8,667 bases of DNA, from the NCBI GenBank assembly GCA_015661965.1, contig DQVA01000207.1, positions 1 to 8,667 of the forward strand, in the 5' to 3' direction. Position 1 is the stretch's first letter. The number at the start of each line of letters is the position of its first letter. This stretch comes from Candidatus Bipolaricaulota bacterium (lineage in GTDB: Bacteria; Bipolaricaulota; Bipolaricaulia; Bipolaricaulales; Bipolaricaulaceae). Below, one piece after another: positions 6,321-8,667 of this stretch. The translations under genes and the position numbers were made by a program. Below the pieces are notes generated by a model. The model ran no database searches and was not told where the DNA came from. It saw only the letters and a list, made by a program, of their open reading frames with translations.

Positions 6321-6326
6321 AGGAGG
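6321..6326 (+). promoter_or_regulatory. Shine-Dalgarno AGGAGG that decides between two ATGs
   Basis: AAAGGAGGG runs to 6327. The first ATG (6328) follows the AGGAGG core by one base, too close for initiation, while the second ATG (6334) lies seven bases away, the ideal distance. The gene is therefore started at 6334, two codons shorter than the longest frame. Confidence 0.8.
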
Positions 6327-6333
6327 GATGCCG

Positions 6334-7410
6334 ATGAAGCACTTTCACAGCAAGCTCTTCACCCCGGGACCGGTAGAGGTGCGGCCGGAGATCCTCAACG
6401 CCATGGCCACCCCCCAGATCCACCACCGCGCGCCCGAATGTGCCGACCTCTACGCCGAGCTCCAGCCCAAGCTGAAGAAGTTCCTCTTTACCGACCAGAC
6501 CGTGTTCCTGTTCACTTCCTCCTCCACCGGGGCCATGGAGGCGGCGGTCCAGAACACCGTGCGCAAGAAGTGCCTCAACCTGGTGAACGGGGCTTTCTCC
6601 AAGCGTTGGCACCAGATCACCCAGGCCTGCGGCCTTCCCTGCGAGGCCTTGGAGAACCCGTGGGATAAGGCATTTAAACCAGAGCAGGTCGAGGAAAAAC
6701 TCTCAAGCGGCGAGTTCGACGCGGTCACCCTGGTCTACAACGAGACCTCCACCGGGCTTTTGAATCCCTTGCCGGAGATCGCCGAAGTGGTGCACCGCTT
6801 CCCGGACGTGATGCTGCTCGTGGACGCGGTGTCGGCCATGGGCGGGGTGAAGATCGAGTTCGACCGGCTGGGGTTGGATGTGCTCCTGGCCGGGGTGCAG
6901 AAGGCCATCGCCCTTCCCCCGGGCCTCACGGTGTGCGCCGTCTCGGACCGGGCTCTGGCCCGCGCCGAGGAGGTCAAGCCCAGGACCTACTACTTCTCCT
7001 TCCCGGTGATGCTCAAGTACCACAAGAAGAACCAAACCCCCTCCACCCCGTCCACCGCCCACATGTTCGCCCTGAACGCCCAGCTGGATGCCATGTTCGC
7101 CGAGGGCCTGGAGCGCCGATTCGCCCGCCACGAGGAGATGGCCCGCCTGGTCCAGACCTGGGCTAAGGAGAAGTTCGATATCTACCCGGAAGAGGGTTAC
7201 TGGTCCAAGACCCTGACCTGCGTCGCCAACACGCGCGGGATCGACGTGGCCGCGCTCAACAACACCCTGGTGGAGGAACACGGGATGCGCATCGCCAACG
7301 GGTACGGGGAGCTCAAGGAGAAGACGTTCCGCATCGCCCATATGGGCGACCTCACCACCGCCGATATCCGCGGACTCCTCGCCACCATCGACATGATCCT
7401 GGGCATCTAA
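6334..7410 (+). CDS. Class V PLP aminotransferase (alanine-glyoxylate / serine-pyruvate type), probable phosphoserine aminotransferase
   Basis: A 358-residue cytosolic pyridoxal-phosphate enzyme of fold type I, class V. TPGPVEV at 10-16 is the family N-terminal signature; TSSSTGAMEA at 61-70 forms the phosphate-binding turn; YNETSTG at 135-141, the cofactor aspartate in LVDAVSAMGG (D164) and the Schiff-base lysine in AGVQKAIALPPG (K190) follow in order. QTPSTPST at 234-241 and FRIAHMGD at 332-339 (R333, probable carboxylate-binding arginine) complete the active site. Members of this group act as alanine-glyoxylate, serine-pyruvate or, in some archaea and bacteria that lack classical SerC, phosphoserine aminotransferases. 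Because serA and a DUF1015 gene follow, transamination of 3-phosphohydroxypyruvate with glutamate to phosphoserine is the likeliest role, but the sequence alone cannot separate these substrates. A 252-bp gap lies between its stop and serA. Confidence 0.92.
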   Translation: MKHFHSKLFTPGPVEVRPEILNAMATPQIHHRAPECADLYAELQPKLKKFLFTDQTVFLFTSSSTGAMEAAVQNTVRKKCLNLVNGAFSKRWHQITQACGLPCEALENPWDKAFKPEQVEEKLSSGEFDAVTLVYNETSTGLLNPLPEIAEVVHRFPDVMLLVDAVSAMGGVKIEFDRLGLDVLLAGVQKAIALPPGLTVCAVSDRALARAEEVKPRTYYFSFPVMLKYHKKNQTPSTPSTAHMFALNAQLDAMFAEGLERRFARHEEMARLVQTWAKEKFDIYPEEGYWSKTLTCVANTRGIDVAALNNTLVEEHGMRIANGYGELKEKTFRIAHMGDLTTADIRGLLATIDMILGI

Positions 7411-7448
7411 CGGTGACGCGTTGGCGCTAGCAGGGGATGGCCGCGAAG

Positions 7449-7534
7449 GGAACGGCTTTTGGAGAACTATCCCCGACATCGCCGTGGCGCCTGCTGCCTC
7501 CTATGTGGTTATACTGCGGATAGGCGGCCGTTCC
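7449..7534 (+). repeat. 8-bp inverted repeat with a 70-nt loop
   Basis: GGAACGGC at 7449-7456 is an exact inverse complement of GCCGTTCC at 7527-7534. On the 3' side it abuts AGGCG (7522-7526), which pairs with CGCCT (7488-7492), so the two helices would stack. A possible -10 hexamer lies inside the loop, so whether this is RNA present in the transcript depends on where transcription starts. Confidence 0.35.
7510..7515 (+). promoter_or_regulatory. Possible -10 element of serA
   Basis: TATACT matches TATAAT at 5 of 6 positions in an otherwise GC-rich stretch. No -35 box fits at 16-18 bp and there is no extended TGn. If used, the start near 7522 would give serA a leader of about 140 nt. Confidence 0.25.
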
Positions 7535-7614
7535 ACATGGTATGTACGACGTCTCGCCCGAGGCTGAACATTATCACGGTGTACGGACCGAGGCCGCCTA
7601 AGTGGGTAACTCCT

Positions 7615-7631
7615 GGGCAAAGACGGTGCCC
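7615..7631 (+). repeat. GGGCA/TGCCC hairpin upstream of the serA ribosome site
   Basis: A 5-bp stem with loop AAGACGG ends 20 nt before the AAGGAGG site of serA. No T-run follows it, so it is not an intrinsic terminator. It could shape access to the ribosome site or be chance. Confidence 0.25.
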
Positions 7632-7662
7632 GTGTTCGAGTACGTGAGCTCAAGGAGGGGCC

Positions 7663-8571
7663 ATGAAAGTGTTGATCTGTGATCCGCTGGCTGAGTCGGC
7701 GATAGCCCGCCTCAAAGAGGCGGGCTTGGAGGTGGTGGAGCGGACCGGGATGTCCCCAGAGGAGCTGGCTGCCGAGCTCGCCAAGGGCTATGACGCCGTT
7801 GTGGTGCGCTCCGCCACCAAGGTGAGGAAGGCGGCCATCGACGCGGCCGTGGGCCTTAAGCTGATCGTCCGGGCCGGGGTAGGGCTGGATAACATCGATG
7901 TTGAGTACGCCCGCGAGAAAGGGATCCAGGTGCGGAACACCCCCCGGGCCAGTACCGACTCCGTGGCCGAGCTGGCCCTGGCCCACATGCTGGCCCTGGC
8001 CCGCGCGCTGCCTCAGGCCACCATCTCCCTCCGGGAGGGGAAGTGGGAGAAGAAGACGTTCAAGGGGATCGAGCTCGCTGGGAAGACCCTGGGCGTCGTG
8101 GGGATCGGCCGCATCGGCCAGGCGGTGGCCAAACGGGCCTTGTGCCTGGGGATGCGGGTGATTGCGTTCGATAAGTTCGTCAAGGAATCTCCGCTCCCCC
8201 AGGTGCGGATGGTGTCCCTGGAAGAGCTCCTTAGGGAGGCGGACTTCGTCACCCTGCATGTGCCGGCCGATCCCGCCGGGCCGGTAATCGGGGAGCAGGA
8301 GATCGCGCGCATGAAGGAGGGGGCGTACCTGATCAACTGCGCTCGGGGCGGGGTGATAGACGAGTCGGCGCTTCTTGCCGCCCTGGATTCCGGGAAACTC
8401 GCGGGGGCGGGATTGGACGTGTTCGAGGAGGAGCCCCCCACCAACATGGAGCTACTGCGTCATCCCAAAGTCTCCCTCACCCCCCACATCGGCGCCCAGA
8501 CCAAAGAAGCGCAGGCCCGGGTGGGGGACGAGGTGGTGGACATACTGCTGGAGTTCGAGAGGAGCAGCTAG
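7663..8571 (+). CDS. serA: SerA, D-3-phosphoglycerate dehydrogenase, short form without ACT domain
   Basis: Oxidises 3-phosphoglycerate to 3-phosphohydroxypyruvate with NAD, the first step of serine synthesis; cytosolic. The 302 residues comprise the substrate domain (1 to about 95 and 283-302) and the NAD domain between. Visible are RSATKV at 49-54, RAGVGLDNID at 70-79, the dinucleotide motif GIGRIG at 147-152 with D170 ending the second strand, NCARGG at 225-230 (R228), the DVFEEEPP segment at 252-259 (E257) and TPHIGAQT at 273-280 (H275), giving the complete Arg-Glu-His catalytic set of D-2-hydroxyacid dehydrogenases. The form stops where ACT or ASB regulatory domains would begin, so serine feedback through an ACT domain is not available. 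A glycerate or hydroxypyruvate reductase is the main alternative, but the neighbouring aminotransferase and closeness to short SerA proteins favour serine synthesis. AAGGAGG lies four to five bases before the ATG. The stop abuts the next gene with no gap. Confidence 0.92.
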   Translation: MKVLICDPLAESAIARLKEAGLEVVERTGMSPEELAAELAKGYDAVVVRSATKVRKAAIDAAVGLKLIVRAGVGLDNIDVEYAREKGIQVRNTPRASTDSVAELALAHMLALARALPQATISLREGKWEKKTFKGIELAGKTLGVVGIGRIGQAVAKRALCLGMRVIAFDKFVKESPLPQVRMVSLEELLREADFVTLHVPADPAGPVIGEQEIARMKEGAYLINCARGGVIDESALLAALDSGKLAGAGLDVFEEEPPTNMELLRHPKVSLTPHIGAQTKEAQARVGDEVVDILLEFERSS

Positions 8572-8667
8572 ATGGCCAAGATCTGCGCCTTTCGCGGAGT
8601 TCGCTATAACCTGGAGGTGGTAGGGGACCTGTCGCGGGTGGTCACCCAGCCCTACGACCGGATCGGC
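8572..8667 (+). CDS. DUF1015 family protein, N-terminal fragment
   Basis: The first 32 codons of a gene cut by the window edge. The ATG directly follows the serA stop TAG with no spacer, and GGAG inside the end of serA (8561-8564) lies seven bases before it, so the two genes are almost certainly co-transcribed and coupled. The start reads MAKICAFRGVRYN and ends TQPYDRIG; a phenylalanine-arginine opening followed about 20 residues later by a V(A/T)xPYDxI motif is typical of the DUF1015 N-terminus, here as VTQPYDRI. Full-length members run to about 400 residues or more. The function is not established; location beside serA in this and, as I recall, other genomes hints at serine metabolism. The family call rests on a short segment. 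Confidence 0.75.
   Translation, partial: MAKICAFRGVRYNLEVVGDLSRVVTQPYDRIG

Larger units (their letters stand above)
7411..7662 (+). promoter_or_regulatory. Structured intergenic region before serA
   Basis: These 252 bp hold no recognised gene. They contain several possible RNA stems: GGGGAT 7433-7438 with ATCCCC 7469-7474; GGAACGGC 7449-7456 with GCCGTTCC 7527-7534; CGCCT 7488-7492 with AGGCG 7522-7526; and GGGCA 7615-7619 with TGCCC 7627-7631. The first two cannot both form with every inner pairing, which recalls an attenuator or riboswitch. A short GCCG/CGGC stem (7440-7456) followed by TTTT (7457-7460) is a poor terminator candidate. A 28-codon frame from ATG 7437 to TAG 7523 exists but is not rich in serine. 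The gap ends in a good serA Shine-Dalgarno, AAGGAGG at 7652-7658. I found no match to a T-box, THF, SAM or glycine riboswitch. Confidence 0.4.

Noticed and set aside
7440..7460. Intrinsic terminator after the aminotransferase
   Set aside because: Only a 4-bp GCCG/CGGC stem with a nine-base loop and four T; too weak to call.
6703..7479. 258-codon minus-strand frame opposite the aminotransferase
   Set aside because: Mirror of a clear PLP enzyme; composition is typical of antisense GC-rich coding DNA.
7437..7523. 28-codon frame as a serine attenuator leader peptide
   Set aside because: Only two serine codons, AGGGG lies directly against the ATG, and no terminator follows.
7541..7662. tRNA-like GTTCGAG segment before serA
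   Set aside because: The flanking bases do not form a T-stem and no acceptor or anticodon arms can be drawn.
7501..8259. 252-codon minus-strand frame opposite serA
   Set aside because: Overlaps an unambiguous dehydrogenase, lacks a ribosome site and matches no family.

Overview
The window looks like ordinary chromosome from a GC-rich bacterium, with long intact genes and no transposase, phage gene, CRISPR array, rRNA or tRNA that I can recognise. Lineage cannot be fixed from the sequence. The mix of a DAK2-DegV fusion, an ACT-less SerA, a PflX-type radical SAM protein and a DUF1015 gene would suit a little-studied, perhaps anaerobic or thermophilic phylum such as Bipolaricaulota/Acetothermia, but that is a weak guess.

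Layout. Two divergent gene groups share a control region at about 3104-3344. On the minus strand, reading leftwards, come a secreted protein of unknown function (3103-2408), a 618-residue fusion of a FakA-like kinase with a FakB-like DegV domain (2350-494), and plsY (497 to beyond base 1, C-terminus missing). On the plus strand come uvrB (3345-5333), a PflX-type radical SAM gene (5360-6274, possibly from 5330), a class V aminotransferase (6334-7410), a 252-bp structured gap, serA (7663-8571) and the first 32 codons of a DUF1015 gene (8572 to the window end).

How the genes work together. The fusion and plsY overlap by four bases (ATGA). If the fusion acts as its domains suggest, it turns free fatty acid into acyl-phosphate, and PlsY uses acyl-phosphate to acylate glycerol-3-phosphate. 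Kinase, fatty-acid carrier and acyltransferase would then lie on one transcript as two proteins. On the plus strand the aminotransferase, SerA and DUF1015 protein form a probable serine-synthesis group: SerA makes 3-phosphohydroxypyruvate and the aminotransferase could convert it to phosphoserine. No phosphoserine phosphatase is visible. uvrB is a housekeeping nucleotide-excision-repair gene.

Expression signals. Three genes (fusion, uvrB, radical SAM) have no good Shine-Dalgarno but carry a TANNNT hexamer 7-9 nt before ATG, the geometry of leaderless transcripts. The other internal starts (secreted protein, aminotransferase, serA, DUF1015) have clear AGGAGG-like sites. The most notable observations are the single-chain FakA-FakB fusion overlapping plsY, the apparent leaderless class, an inverted repeat between the -35 and -10 of the fusion's promoter, and the two structured untranslated regions at 3104-3266 and 7411-7662.
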